Shown here: piece by piece, positions 43,789 to 53,150 of the stretch
Numbering within the stretch: the stretch's first letter is position 1
How the letters are laid out: each line of letters opens with the position of its first letter
Assembly (NCBI GenBank): GCA_964450955.1
Contig: CAYVFI010000043.1
Span: forward strand, 1 to 56,738
DNA: 56,738 nt
From: CAYNWT01 sp964450955
GTDB lineage: Bacteria > Planctomycetota > Planctomycetia > Planctomycetales > Planctomycetaceae
Reading direction: 5' to 3'
Program-made: the position numbers and the translations under genes
The notes under the pieces: model-generated
What the model was told of the DNA's origin: nothing
The model's input: only the letters and a program-made list of their open reading frames with translations
Database searches by the model: none

Positions 43789-45285
43789 ATGCCAGCCGTG
43801 ACAAAATGCCCAAATTGTGAGGCGCGACTGGATTTGAAAACAAGCGACAAGTACGGCAAGCGGGTTCGCTGTCCGCGCTGCCGTGAGCCGTTTACGGCGA
43901 AGCCTGCCGGGAAGGCTCAAAAGGCTCCGTCGCCGCGACGTGAGCGAGATGAATATGCTCCACAGCCACGGCTTCCGGCGAAGAAGGGGAAATCTCGAAC
44001 GGCCACAGCCCGGCAGAAAACCAATAGCAATTCAAACCTGAAGCCGTTTCTCATCGGCGGGGCATCGCTGCTTGCGGTCTTGCTTGTTGGCGTGATCATA
44101 ATGAGCCTGTTCGGGACCAAAGGTGGTTCCGCGGTTTCGACGACGTCCGGCGATAGGTCGAACCCCGGGTTGGCGGAGACTCCAGCCCGCGCCAAAATTC
44201 CTTCCGCGCCAGTCTCTGAAAGTGATGCGCAGGTCTTTGTGACCGAGCTGGAGCGGGCGGCAGCATCCGGCGACAGCCGCACGTTTAATCGACTTATCAA
44301 CTACCGCGCGATTATCGATAGGGCGATCACCGACGTGGACGTGCCGCAGACGATAAAGAACCAGTTCCGACTGGGAGCTTTGAACGGCGGGACTCAAATG
44401 ACGACACAGATTCTGAAGGCGATTAAGGCCGGCGGAACCTACAAGGTCGTCAACTACCGCAATGAGAATGGTCAGCGACAAGTCCTGTTTCGGATGAACG
44501 GTGAAACGGGGCTCAACTACCACCTGTTCGATTTGATCAAGGTCGATGGCGAAACCCGGGCTGGCGACATGTTTGTCGCGCTGACAGGAGAATACGTCTC
44601 CAGTAGCCTGCGCCGATTGTTCGTTCCGCTGGCCCAACAGGCGAACCGTTCTTTGCTGGATCGCCTCATGGGCAAAGATAAAATCCTCGTCGAACACTGG
44701 GCAACCATAGAGAAACTCCAACGTGCATTTCTGTCCGGGCAGTATCAGGCCGGGATGGTCCATTTCAATAAACTGCCTCCGGAGTTGCAGCAGGAGAAGT
44801 TCGTACTGATTCTGCGATTCAACGCAGCCAGCGCGAATCCGCTTGGTCGGGAGTACTCCGAAGCAATCAGTGCATTTCGCGCCGCGCATCCAAACAGTGT
44901 CGCGGCCAACTTCATGGCGATCGATTACTTTCTTCTCAAGAAGGAGTACGCTAAGTCACTGGCGGCGATTGCGATACTCGACGACTTCACGCACAGCGAC
45001 CCATACCTGAATATTATGCGTGGCAACATCCAGACTTTGTCCGGCGATGCCAGCGGAGCGCAAAGGTCGCTGAAGCCGATGTTGGACGATCCGGACTTCG
45101 GAAAAGAAGCAACAACTGCCTATCTGGATGTCGCGATGGCGCTTGGTGATCACCAGGAGACTCTGGACACTCTCCTGGCACTGGAGACGAAACACGGGCT
45201 TCAGTTTCCACGAAGTTTGCGCGGGGCAGAAGGCTTTGAAGCCTTTGCCAGTTCGCCGCAGCACAAGGATTTTCAGAATCGATAA
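43789..45285 (+). CDS. Zinc-ribbon membrane protein with tetratricopeptide-like C-terminus
   Basis: A 498-residue protein. The N-terminal MJ0042-like zinc ribbon has 'CPNCEARLDLKTSDKYGKRV' followed by 'RCPRCREPF' (residues about 7-38; four Cys). A Lys/Arg/Pro-rich linker and one membrane helix ('FLIGGASLLAVLLVGVIIMS', about 86-105) follow. The outside portion is about 390 residues. Its second half has repeat-like helices ('AISAFRAAHPNSVAANFMAI', 'YLDVAMALGDHQETLDTLLA') that suggest TPR-like packing. Proteins with this ribbon plus a membrane helix are numerous in planctomycetes. No specific function is established. It is divergent from the PQQ-like gene and ends 11 bp before the converging GNAT gene. 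Confidence 0.72.
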   Translation: MPAVTKCPNCEARLDLKTSDKYGKRVRCPRCREPFTAKPAGKAQKAPSPRRERDEYAPQPRLPAKKGKSRTATARQKTNSNSNLKPFLIGGASLLAVLLVGVIIMSLFGTKGGSAVSTTSGDRSNPGLAETPARAKIPSAPVSESDAQVFVTELERAAASGDSRTFNRLINYRAIIDRAITDVDVPQTIKNQFRLGALNGGTQMTTQILKAIKAGGTYKVVNYRNENGQRQVLFRMNGETGLNYHLFDLIKVDGETRAGDMFVALTGEYVSSSLRRLFVPLAQQANRSLLDRLMGKDKILVEHWATIEKLQRAFLSGQYQAGMVHFNKLPPELQQEKFVLILRFNAASANPLGREYSEAISAFRAAHPNSVAANFMAIDYFLLKKEYAKSLAAIAILDDFTHSDPYLNIMRGNIQTLSGDASGAQRSLKPMLDDPDFGKEATTAYLDVAMALGDHQETLDTLLALETKHGLQFPRSLRGAEGFEAFASSPQHKDFQNR

Positions 45286-45295
45286 TTGAGTTCTG

Positions 45296-45796
45296 TCAGT
45301 CTAAGTCTTTGAACTGCTGGCAATACCTCGCAGTTCCACCGGCCAGACACCCACCAGTGAATTCGATCATCATGAATTCATCGCCGACGCCATACTCGTT
45401 CCCGACTTCAAAGTTTGTGGCAGGTTGGAACCCAAACCGCGAGTAGTAATTCGGGTCCCCCAGAACCACAACGAAGTCGGCTCCGGACTCTTCACACGTC
45501 AGTAAGCCAGCCTCGATCAGTTGCTGACCAACGCCTCTTCCCTGGAACTCCGGCAACACGGCCACGGGGGCCAGCCCGGTTCCGACCAACGCCTCACTGC
45601 CTTCGATAGTGACTGGACTGAACGCAATGTGTCCAACCACCGCCGAGGAATCTTCATCCACGGCGACAAGCGAAACATCCAGCTTACCAGCCGCGCGCAG
45701 GGCGTCCACGAGTTTGGATTCGGCAGCGGTTGGAAACGCCGCAACGTGAACCTGACCGATGGCGTCCAAATCGTGTGCAGTTTCGGGGCGGATCAT
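45296..45796 (-). CDS. GNAT N-acetyltransferase
   Basis: A 166-residue GNAT-fold enzyme of the YhbS type. 'VVGHIAFSPVTIEG' (about 51-64) gives strand 4, 'GLAPVAVLPEFQGRGVGQQL' (about 74-93) contains the acetyl-CoA pyrophosphate loop Q-G-R-G-V-G, and 'FVVVLGDPNYYSRFGFQPAT' (about 109-128) is the usual YhbS-like motif. It acetylates an unidentified substrate. The C-terminal 'GGCLAGGTARYCQQFKDLD' is typical. It is adjacent to the topoisomerase B gene, 6 bp from it, on the same strand. Confidence 0.9.
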   Translation of the reverse strand: MIRPETAHDLDAIGQVHVAAFPTAAESKLVDALRAAGKLDVSLVAVDEDSSAVVGHIAFSPVTIEGSEALVGTGLAPVAVLPEFQGRGVGQQLIEAGLLTCEESGADFVVVLGDPNYYSRFGFQPATNFEVGNEYGVGDEFMMIEFTGGCLAGGTARYCQQFKDLD

Positions 45797-45802
45797 GGCG
45801 TC

Positions 45803-47731
45803 TTACAAATCCACGTCGTCCACGAAGCTGGCTTCTTCCATGATCAGCCGGTAACGCTCAGACGCGTCTTTGCCCAGCAGTGAGTGGAACGTATTGTGGG
45901 CTTCCAGTTGGCTCTCGATATCGACACGTAAAAGGATTCGTTTGTCGGGATTCAGAGTCGTGTCACGAAGCTGGCTGGCGTTCATCTCACCCAGTCCCTT
46001 GAAGCGACCCACTTCGTACTTACGGTTTTCAGGTAGCGCGGCCAGGATCTCTTCTTTCTCTGCGTCATCCTGAGCGTACTGAACCTTCTTGCCGATGTGG
46101 ATGCGGTACAGGGGCGGTTGAGCCAGGTATAGCTTGCCCTGGCGAATGAGCTCTGGCATATGACGAAAGAAGAATGTCAGCAGCAGCGTGCTGATGTGGT
46201 AGCCATCGCTGTCCGCATCCATCAGCAGGATGATGCGGTCGTAGCGGAGTTTGTGGATATCGAAGTTGGGTCCAAATCCCGTGCCGAGCGAATCGACGAT
46301 GTCGTTGATTTCCTGATTCTTGAGAACCCGGGAAACTGCCAGAGATTCGGTATTGAGGATCTTACCGCGAAGCGGAAGAACAGCCTGCGTCTTGGAGTTC
46401 CGACCCATCACGGCGGTTCCACCGGCTGAGTCACCTTCGACGATGAACAGTTCCGTTTCGCCGTTCTTGCCTGGGCTGCAATCGACAAGTTTTCCAGGCA
46501 GATTGGTTCGCTTGGACGACGGAGTTTTGCGACGAACCTCTTTGACAGCATCCCGGCTCGCCATTCTTGCTCTGGCGGCAAGCACGACACGCCCAAGAAT
46601 CGCATCCGCAACCGAGGCGTTGTTGTTGAGCCACGTTTCCAGCGCGGGGCGAACAAGGCTTTCAACCGTCGAGTTCATCTCTGGGTTGTTTAGCCGCTCC
46701 TTGGTCTGTCCCTGGAACATCGGGTCGCCGTGAAAAACAGACAGAACGCCGACCATACCTTCACGGATGTCGTCGTTGGTGATGGTCACACCCTTCTGCT
46801 TGAAGTTGTGGACGTCGATGTAGTTCCGCACAGCTTTGGCAATGCCGCTTCGGAAACCACTTTCATGCGTACCGCCACTGCGGGTCCGAATACCATTCAC
46901 GTAACTGCGAACCTGCTCATCAGTTGACTCCGACCATTTCAGCACGCATTCCACTTTGGTCGAACCGTCGTCCTTCTCAGCCGAAAACATCTGCTCGTGA
47001 ACGGCCTTCTTCTCGCCCTCCGTGATAATCTTTGTCAGGTATGACGAGATCCCCTCGGGGTGCGAAAGCTCATGCGTCTCACCTTTGACCTCGTCCTTAA
47101 AAACGATAGTCAGCCCACCATGGATGTACGAAATGTCTTCCAGGTGCTGGCGGATGGTATCCGCGTTGTAGTTGGTTCGGCGAAAGATCGTGTCGTCGGG
47201 ACGGAAGTAAATGCTGGTTCCGCTGCCACGCGTTCGCTTGGTTTTCTTGACGGGTGTCGTCGGTTTCCCGCGCTTGTAACGCTGAACATACTCGTGGCCA
47301 TCTCGACGAACCGTCGCGACCATCTCCTCCGATAGCGCATTCACGACAGACGAACCGACTCCGTGTAAACCACCGCTGCGAGCGTAGTTCTTCGCTGAGA
47401 ACTTCCCGCCCGCGTGCAGCGTGGTCAGAATCACTTCCAGCGTGCTCTTCTTGACCTTCGGGTGCTTATCAACGGGGATACCGCGACCATTGTCCTGCAC
47501 GGTGAGAGACTGACCGTCCTTGTGCAACGCCACGGTAATGCGGTCACACTCGCCGGCAAGAAATTCGTCAACCGAGTTGTCGACGACTTCCCACAACAAG
47601 TGGTGCAGTCCGCGTGAGTCCTGTCCGCCGATGTACATTGCTGGTCGCAAGCGCACGGCTTCCAGGCCTTCAAGAACGTCAATGTCCTTGCCGGTGTAGT
47701 CGGATTTCTTTTTGGCGGGCGCTGTTGCCAT
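45803..47731 (-). CDS. Type IIA DNA topoisomerase subunit B (gyrase/topo IV)
   Basis: A 642-residue GHKL-ATPase topoisomerase subunit. 'VRLRPAMYIGGQDSRGLHHL' (about 27-46), 'EVVDNSVDEFLAGECD' (Asn of the GHKL motif), 'DNGRGIPVDKHP', and 'GLHGVGSSVVNALSE' (about 120-134) define the ATPase domain. 'LFIVEGDSAGGTAV' (about 424-437), with EGDSA, and 'LMDADSDGYHISTLLLTFFF' (DxDxD, about 503-522) define the TOPRIM region. It makes the B subunit that binds ATP and, with the A subunit, passes DNA through a double-strand break. Length favours the short B form. Gyrase against topo IV cannot be settled by sight. The partner A gene is 112 bp upstream on the same strand. Confidence 0.93.
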   Translation of the reverse strand: MATAPAKKKSDYTGKDIDVLEGLEAVRLRPAMYIGGQDSRGLHHLLWEVVDNSVDEFLAGECDRITVALHKDGQSLTVQDNGRGIPVDKHPKVKKSTLEVILTTLHAGGKFSAKNYARSGGLHGVGSSVVNALSEEMVATVRRDGHEYVQRYKRGKPTTPVKKTKRTRGSGTSIYFRPDDTIFRRTNYNADTIRQHLEDISYIHGGLTIVFKDEVKGETHELSHPEGISSYLTKIITEGEKKAVHEQMFSAEKDDGSTKVECVLKWSESTDEQVRSYVNGIRTRSGGTHESGFRSGIAKAVRNYIDVHNFKQKGVTITNDDIREGMVGVLSVFHGDPMFQGQTKERLNNPEMNSTVESLVRPALETWLNNNASVADAILGRVVLAARARMASRDAVKEVRRKTPSSKRTNLPGKLVDCSPGKNGETELFIVEGDSAGGTAVMGRNSKTQAVLPLRGKILNTESLAVSRVLKNQEINDIVDSLGTGFGPNFDIHKLRYDRIILLMDADSDGYHISTLLLTFFFRHMPELIRQGKLYLAQPPLYRIHIGKKVQYAQDDAEKEEILAALPENRKYEVGRFKGLGEMNASQLRDTTLNPDKRILLRVDIESQLEAHNTFHSLLGKDASERYRLIMEEASFVDDVDL

Positions 47732-47842
47732 GTGTTGAACCTACTGGTCAGTACCTGAGCCGACTCGGAACTGAATCGGCCTTTCACGCGTCTCGCTTTG
47801 CAAACCGACTGAGGGCCTCAGTCGGCAACACTTTCGAGCTGC

Positions 47843-50317
47843 TTACTCTTCTTCATATTCGCTCCAGTCAACAAGTTCGATTTCCGGATGAATGATCGAA
47901 TCGAATCCGTTGCGTTGACTGGTTCGAACACCTTTGCCGCCGCGACTGGTCACTCCGTACTTCATTTGACCGAAGCTAAGAACCTTGTCGTTGGTATTCT
48001 TCACTCGCAGACAATCGCTTGGGCGAACCAGTTGCATAGCCCCCAAAACTTCGTCTTCGCCTTCCAGCTTAATACCCCGGACACCCTTGCCTGCGTTGGT
48101 GAGAATCGGCACCTCATCAACTTCGAAGTGAACGATCCGAGCGCCTTTGGTGGCGATGAACATTGTTTCGGCATCGTCTGCGTGAAGGTCCGCGTAGGCA
48201 ACTCGGTCGCCCTTCCGCAAGCGGGCGTACTTGCGTCCGGCTTTGGTGGACTGCTGGCGAAAGCTGCTGAAGCTCAATCGCATGACCTGGCCTTTCGCTG
48301 TCACGATTAGCAGGTACGGTGCGGGTGTTGGTTGGCCGCGTTTGTTTTTGTCTTCTCGCGTGAAGCGATCGTCCGTTCCGATTGCGGCAACAATGGACGC
48401 ACCATCGCCCATCCGGACATATTTGCCCAGCGGATCGCCATAGCCAGATGAAACCGGAATCTGGTCAGCTGCCAGAGTGAACGCGGCACCACAACTGGAG
48501 AAGAACACAACGTGATCCAGCGTGCTGGTGGGAACCACTTCCAGAACGGTATCCCCCTCGCGTGTGCGAGTGCTCTCGACGCTCTTGATTCTGCCAACAC
48601 GCTTCACCCAGCCGTCTCGGGTTACAACGACGTTCGTGTTCTCTTTGATGATGTAAGCCGTTGGATCGAACTCAACCACTTCGTCAGCCGAACCAACAGA
48701 TGTGCGTCGTTTGTCACCAAACTGCGCGGCGAGATCGTTTAGTTCCTTCTCGATAACACCCCACATGCGTTTGGTGGAACCAAGGATGCGGCGAATGCGG
48801 GCGGCTTCAGCCTCCTTCTCTTTCAGTTCTTCCTTGATGCGCCCAATTTCCAGCATCGAAATCTTGTAGAGCGCAATTTCCAGCACGGCATCGGTCTGAA
48901 TTTCGTCCAGCGGGAACGCTTTCATCAGCTTCGTGGCGGCGTCTTGCTTTCCGCTGCTCTTGCGAATGATCCTAAGCGCTTTGTCGAGGCCGTCGAAGAC
49001 AATGACGAATCCTTTGAGGATGTGGATTCGCTTTTCGAGCTGCCGCAACTGGTACTCGAACCGGCGTTTGACCGTTTCGAAGCGGAAGTCCAGAAAATAC
49101 CGCAGCATCTCCGGCAGCGCGAGGACTTTTGGAACCAGGGTTCCTTTTTCATCCGGCGTCAACGCCGTCATGTTGAATGAGAAACCGCTTTCCAGATTCG
49201 TATGGCGGAACAGATACGCCATCACCTCTTCCGCGTTCGAACCGGGCTTCATCTCAAGAACAATACGAAGGCCGTTCTCTTCGTTGGTTTCATCAAGAAC
49301 ATTTTCGAGCTGCGGCAGTTTGCGGTTGGCAATCAGGTCGCCGATGTCCTGAAGCAGTGGCCCCGTCGCGACGCCATACGGTACCGAACGAATCACAATG
49401 TGGTTCGCGCGGATCTGGCGACCTTTTTTCTCTTCCTTCCACTCGCCCCGAACTTTGATTGTTCCGCGACCGGTCTCGTACGCTTTGCGAATCTCGCGGC
49501 GGTCAGTGACAATGCGACCGCCAAGCGGGAAGTCCGGGCCTTTGACGTACTTCATCAGCTGAGCCGTCGTCGCCTGTGGACTTTTGATGAGATGCACACA
49601 GGCTTTGATGACTTCCGTCAGATTGTGCGGCGGAATGTTTGTCGCCATACCGACGGCAATACCCTGCGTTCCGTTGACCAACAGGTTCGGATACTGGGCG
49701 GGAAGGACAACCGGTTCTTCACGTGTTGCGTCGTAGTTGGGACGCATGTCGACAGTTTCGTATCGCAGCTCGCTCATCAACGCTTCTGCAATGCGTGTGA
49801 GTCTCGCCTCGGTGTAACGGTCGGCGGCCGCTTTCAGGCCCATGACCGAACCGAAGTTACCCTGACCATCAACCAGCGGGTACCGCAGTGAAAAATCCTG
49901 AGCCATCCGGACCAGGGCGTCGTAGATGGCAGACGGTCCGTGCGGGTGGAAGTTACCCGACGTGTCACCGGCAATCTTTGCGCACTTGCGAGCCTGTGAA
50001 TCCTGCGTGAGCCGGAGACCGTGGTACATCACGTACATGATGCGGCGCTGCACGGGCTTCAGTCCGTCGCGAACGTCCGGCAGTGCTCGAGAGGTGATCA
50101 CACTCAGCGCGTAGTTCAGATACCGCCGGCGCGTCTCTTCGCTGATGCTGACGAAATGGACATGGTCCGGATCGTCTCCGTGTTCGGCAAACAGATCCAT
50201 CGTTCCGTTGCCGGTTCCGTTAGAACCCTGCCCGCGTGTCTTGGTGGACTGCTTCCGCTCCGCGACCTGTTTTTTGACCTTCTTCTTCGCCACGTTCCCG
50301 CCTTGTCTCTTCCGCAC
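47843..50317 (-). CDS. Type IIA DNA topoisomerase subunit A (gyrase/topo IV)
   Basis: An 824-residue A subunit. 'YALSVITSRALPDVRDGLKP' (about 69-88), 'AKIAGDTSGNFHPHGPSAIY' (about 115-134), 'PLVDGQGNFGSVMGLKAAAD' (about 147-166) and 'RYTEARLTRIAEALM' (about 167) with the catalytic Tyr are all present. The tower and coiled-coil regions follow, then a C-terminal beta-pinwheel (about 560-824). A segment 'TSRGGKGVRTSQRNGF' near the end resembles a degenerate GyrA-box (QRRGGKG). The N-terminus carries a basic extension (about 1-40). It breaks and rejoins DNA. Gyrase or topo IV remains uncertain; the GyrA-box-like piece leans to gyrase. Its start has several possible Met codons. Confidence 0.92.
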   Translation of the reverse strand: MRKRQGGNVAKKKVKKQVAERKQSTKTRGQGSNGTGNGTMDLFAEHGDDPDHVHFVSISEETRRRYLNYALSVITSRALPDVRDGLKPVQRRIMYVMYHGLRLTQDSQARKCAKIAGDTSGNFHPHGPSAIYDALVRMAQDFSLRYPLVDGQGNFGSVMGLKAAADRYTEARLTRIAEALMSELRYETVDMRPNYDATREEPVVLPAQYPNLLVNGTQGIAVGMATNIPPHNLTEVIKACVHLIKSPQATTAQLMKYVKGPDFPLGGRIVTDRREIRKAYETGRGTIKVRGEWKEEKKGRQIRANHIVIRSVPYGVATGPLLQDIGDLIANRKLPQLENVLDETNEENGLRIVLEMKPGSNAEEVMAYLFRHTNLESGFSFNMTALTPDEKGTLVPKVLALPEMLRYFLDFRFETVKRRFEYQLRQLEKRIHILKGFVIVFDGLDKALRIIRKSSGKQDAATKLMKAFPLDEIQTDAVLEIALYKISMLEIGRIKEELKEKEAEAARIRRILGSTKRMWGVIEKELNDLAAQFGDKRRTSVGSADEVVEFDPTAYIIKENTNVVVTRDGWVKRVGRIKSVESTRTREGDTVLEVVPTSTLDHVVFFSSCGAAFTLAADQIPVSSGYGDPLGKYVRMGDGASIVAAIGTDDRFTREDKNKRGQPTPAPYLLIVTAKGQVMRLSFSSFRQQSTKAGRKYARLRKGDRVAYADLHADDAETMFIATKGARIVHFEVDEVPILTNAGKGVRGIKLEGEDEVLGAMQLVRPSDCLRVKNTNDKVLSFGQMKYGVTSRGGKGVRTSQRNGFDSIIHPEIELVDWSEYEEE

Positions 50318-50630
50318 CCCCGAGTGGTCCTGCTGTCATCTTCGGAAGATTGGGTTATCTAAGTTCTGTGGTTCTGTCCGACATTGCGGAATCACCTGTA
50401 TAACCGGGTCGAACCGGAAAGATGGGTTGAGATGTTAAAGCTTGAGGGTTCTAACGCATAGCGCGGGCAAGGATTTGGAAAAACCGTGTCTCGTGTCATG
50501 ACACGCAACCAAAGATCGATTCTTACGATCATCACAGCCGAACTTTCCTATGCCCGGCTGCCTTGCTGCCGAGTGGACCGCAGGTGTTGAACATGTGGTC
50601 GCCATTTGCTGAAGCATCAGGAGAATTGAC
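50318..50630. other. Divergent intergenic region with palindrome
   Basis: A 313-bp non-coding region between the topoisomerase A gene (minus) and the Gln-rich gene (plus), so it should hold both promoters. It contains the perfect 14-bp palindrome CGTGTCATGACACG (50492-50505), a possible operator. A good ribosome binding site, AGGAG (50619-50623), precedes ATG 50631 with 7-bp spacing. Confidence 0.55.
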
Positions 50631-51701
50631 ATGGTTCGCAGAGTGTGTATCGCTTTGCTGGTCACTACCGTTGTCGCCCAGACAGCGATGGCCCAGAGTC
50701 AGGGGACAACTGGCCGGGGCACCTTTGTGGGCTGGCTTAAGAACAAAGTGACAGGAACCGGGGCACCACGGGCCACGGCTCTGCAATCGCAACAGGCCTA
50801 CCTGCAACAACAGCAGGCGTGGGCTGCTCAGCAGTACCGAGCTCAGATGGCTCAGCGGACTGCTGCAGTTCGGCCGACATCAGCGGCTGAGGTTCAAAGA
50901 GCCGTCGCCGCTGCGACGGGCACCCAGCCAAACCAGTACCAACAGGTTGCCGCCCAGCAACAGGTCGCTCGACAGCAACAGGCTGCTCAGTACGCTGCTC
51001 AACAACAAGCGGCTCAGCAACAAGCGGCTCAGCAAAGAGCGGCTCAGCAACGAGCACAGTACGCTGCCGCCCAACAACAGCGGGCCGCACAGTACGCCGC
51101 TCAACAGCGAGCCCAACAGGCGCGAACGCAGCAGCAGCGACCTCAAATGTCGCCGCAGCAGATGCAGCAGTATCAGGCGCAGATGCAGCGAGCCCGTCAG
51201 TATCAGGCTGCTCAGCAAAACCAGTTCCGGTTTGCCTCACAGTCACGACAGGTTCCGGCTCGAACCGCACCGATGACTCGGCTTAGCCCGACGCCAGCAA
51301 GTGCAGGTCGATCATACGCTCCGCCTGTTCGCCAGGCTTCAATGAGTCAGATGATGGCGCAGGCCCACGGTGGCAGCGTGATGTCTGGTGGCACGAACTC
51401 CATTGGACAGTATCCAGCAACGTCAGCAGGACTGTACTCGTCGCCACAGCCAAACATTCCTTACCAGGTCGGCATGACCGCGATCACAAATCAGGCTCTG
51501 TACCCACACGAGTTCCTGTACCCACACGAATACCGAGCCATCTATCCACCTTACTACTACAAGGTTAAGGGCGGCTGGCTTTCAACTCCATTTGGCGTCT
51601 GGTCAAACGAAACCTGGAAGCCAATGGGGACCGAAGTCAACGTGAAATACAAGAGCCGAATCAGCCCGTTCTCCGGGTTCATTCCGCCACTGAATCGCTG
51701 A
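50631..51701 (+). CDS. Secreted Gln/Ala-rich repetitive protein
   Basis: A 356-residue protein with signal peptide (about 1-22, 'VCIALLVTTVVAQTAMAQ') and ribosome site AGGAG. Residues about 50-200 are dominated by Gln and Ala in short repeats such as QQQAAQ and AQQRAQ. The motif 'QMQRARQYQAAQQNQ' occurs near 184-198. The C-terminal 90 residues are different: 'YPHEFLYPHEYRAIYPP' and 'YYYKVKGGWLSTPFGVWSNE', with a Tyr- and Trp-rich end. It is the first of three secreted low-complexity proteins on the plus strand (with 51816-53059 and 53151-54689). It shares the QRARQYQA motif with the third. A structural, surface or cross-linked role is an inference. No enzymatic motif is seen. Confidence 0.8.
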   Translation: MVRRVCIALLVTTVVAQTAMAQSQGTTGRGTFVGWLKNKVTGTGAPRATALQSQQAYLQQQQAWAAQQYRAQMAQRTAAVRPTSAAEVQRAVAAATGTQPNQYQQVAAQQQVARQQQAAQYAAQQQAAQQQAAQQRAAQQRAQYAAAQQQRAAQYAAQQRAQQARTQQQRPQMSPQQMQQYQAQMQRARQYQAAQQNQFRFASQSRQVPARTAPMTRLSPTPASAGRSYAPPVRQASMSQMMAQAHGGSVMSGGTNSIGQYPATSAGLYSSPQPNIPYQVGMTAITNQALYPHEFLYPHEYRAIYPPYYYKVKGGWLSTPFGVWSNETWKPMGTEVNVKYKSRISPFSGFIPPLNR

Positions 51702-51815
51702 GCTAACGGCGGCGATTTTGAGTATCGATACAACAACTGATGTCAGTTCGCAATGTGCCAGCTGCCTGGAACACAAGTGACCGACAGTCAGCTCTCCACT
51801 GATTGGAAACGACAA

Positions 51816-53059
51816 ATGAAGAAAACAAGACTCATCCAAACGGGCGTTTTCGCCGCTGCGGCAGTTGGGCTGTGTGTCCTGGGGTCAGTCGCTCAGGAAC
51901 AAGCCGGCTACGCGACTCTCTCGGGACGACCAAACCAGCCGACCTACACTCAGCGTCAGGTTGCGGCTCAAAAAGCCTCTTACAACGCGGCTCAGGCATA
52001 CGCCAAAGCCGAAGCCCAAATCGCTCAAACCGCATACCAGGGCATTGGCTGCACAACAGCGCCACCCATGAACGCACCTGCTCCTGCACCAGCCGCAACT
52101 GGCTGTGGCAGCTGCGGACAGACTGCAGCCGCCGGCTGTGGTTGCAACAGCGCAGTACCATTCCCAAGCGGCAACTGTGCCAGGCCTATGGGCTCATGTG
52201 CAACAGGTTGTGGTGAAAGCGCTCCCTGCAACACAACAGTCCCATTCCCAAGTGGCGGCTGTGCGACTGGTGGCTGTGCGACCGGTGGCTGTGCGACCGG
52301 TGGCTGTGCGACCGGTGGCTGTGNNNNNNNNNNNNNNNNNNNNNNNNNNNNNNNNNNNNNNNNNNNNNNNNNNNNNNNNNNNNNNNNNNNNNNNNNNNNN
52401 NNNNNNNNNNNNNNNNNNNNNNNGGTGGCTGTGCGACCGGTGGCTGTGCGACCGGTGGCTGTGCGACCGGTGGCTGTGGTTCAGCATCGCTCGGTCGTGC
52501 AACAACTCGACGCACACCGGTACGCGACTGGATGCAGTCAAACCAACGCATGCGGCAAACGAATCGCATGAGCCGGCAGATGCAGGCGTCTTGCGATCCG
52601 TGTGGCGGTTCCGGCTACTCAGCTGGCTACAACAACCGCATGAACCGACTTCTTGGTAGCCGCCGCGGCAACCAGGCATGCGGAACCGGTGGCGGTGCAT
52701 GCGGAACCGGTGGCGGTTCTGCAGGTTCCAGCTTCTGGACCCGTAGCTCACAGTCATACCAAAGCCGTAACGCTCGACTTAGCCAGCACCTCTTCGGCTG
52801 GTTGGTTCCATCAGGCCACGGCGGTCAGGGTTCTCCACCAATCGGTAAGTACCACACCACATACGCTCAGGACGCCAACCACTTTGATCAGCGAGACGGC
52901 GAAATCTACGCGGCTCAGGGTTACGGAACTCACGTGACTGTGCCGCTGGCGCCGAATGTTCGTCACGCATACAACTACGGCTGGGGCATGCCCAGCAGCC
53001 GCATTACTCGGGTCTCGACTGTCGCTCCTTACACGACACTCCGCCCTCTCCACTGGTAA
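51816..53059 (+). CDS. Secreted Cys-rich GGCAT-repeat protein, split by assembly gap
   Basis: The start is ATG 51816, with a signal peptide (about 1-23, 'FAAAAVGLCVLGSVAQ'). Residues about 80-140 are Cys/Gly-rich ('CGSCGQTAAAGCGC'). A tandem of GGCAT pentapeptides follows (15-bp units, 52254 onward), then 100 N, then three more units and a tail in a frame that matches 52424. The tail contains 'CGTGGGACGTGGGSAG' and 'LFGWLVPSGHGGQ', ending 'YTTLRPLHW' at 53059. The frame across the N block is inconsistent with the repeat unit, so the gap length is arbitrary. Downstream of the gap the correct reading is the frame starting at 52424; other frames there are artefacts. Probable extracellular, disulfide-linked structural protein. 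No enzyme motif. Confidence 0.78.
52254..52477 (+). repeat. 15-bp tandem repeats coding for GGCAT
   Basis: The unit GGTGGCTGTGCGACC repeats four times plus a partial before the gap (52254-52323) and three times plus a partial after it (52424-52477). The first unit differs at two bases. Translated as Gly-Gly-Cys-Ala-Thr. Repeat number is unknown because of the N block between. Confidence 0.95.
52324..52423. other. Assembly gap of 100 N
   Basis: Exactly 100 ambiguous bases, the conventional placeholder for an unknown gap length. It sits inside the GGCAT repeat array. The left copy ends after 10 bases of a unit, so phase requires a gap of 5 modulo 15; 100 is 10 modulo 15. The true length and repeat number are therefore not represented. 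Confidence 0.98.
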
Positions 53060-53150
53060 ACAAGTGCGGCTTAGCCCACTTGCTGCGTGAGGCCTGACGA
53101 CACCCCAGGCCTCCGCAAGTTTGTATGTCCAAGATTCAGGAATCCCAATA

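Noticed and set aside
50737..51270. Long minus-strand open frames opposite the Gln-rich gene
   Set aside because: Low-complexity antisense shadows of CAG-type repeats with no signal, start context or domain.
52105..52659. Open frames across the N block reading Val-Arg-Pro-type repeats
   Set aside because: They are shadow frames of the GGCAT repeat or depend on the arbitrary gap length.
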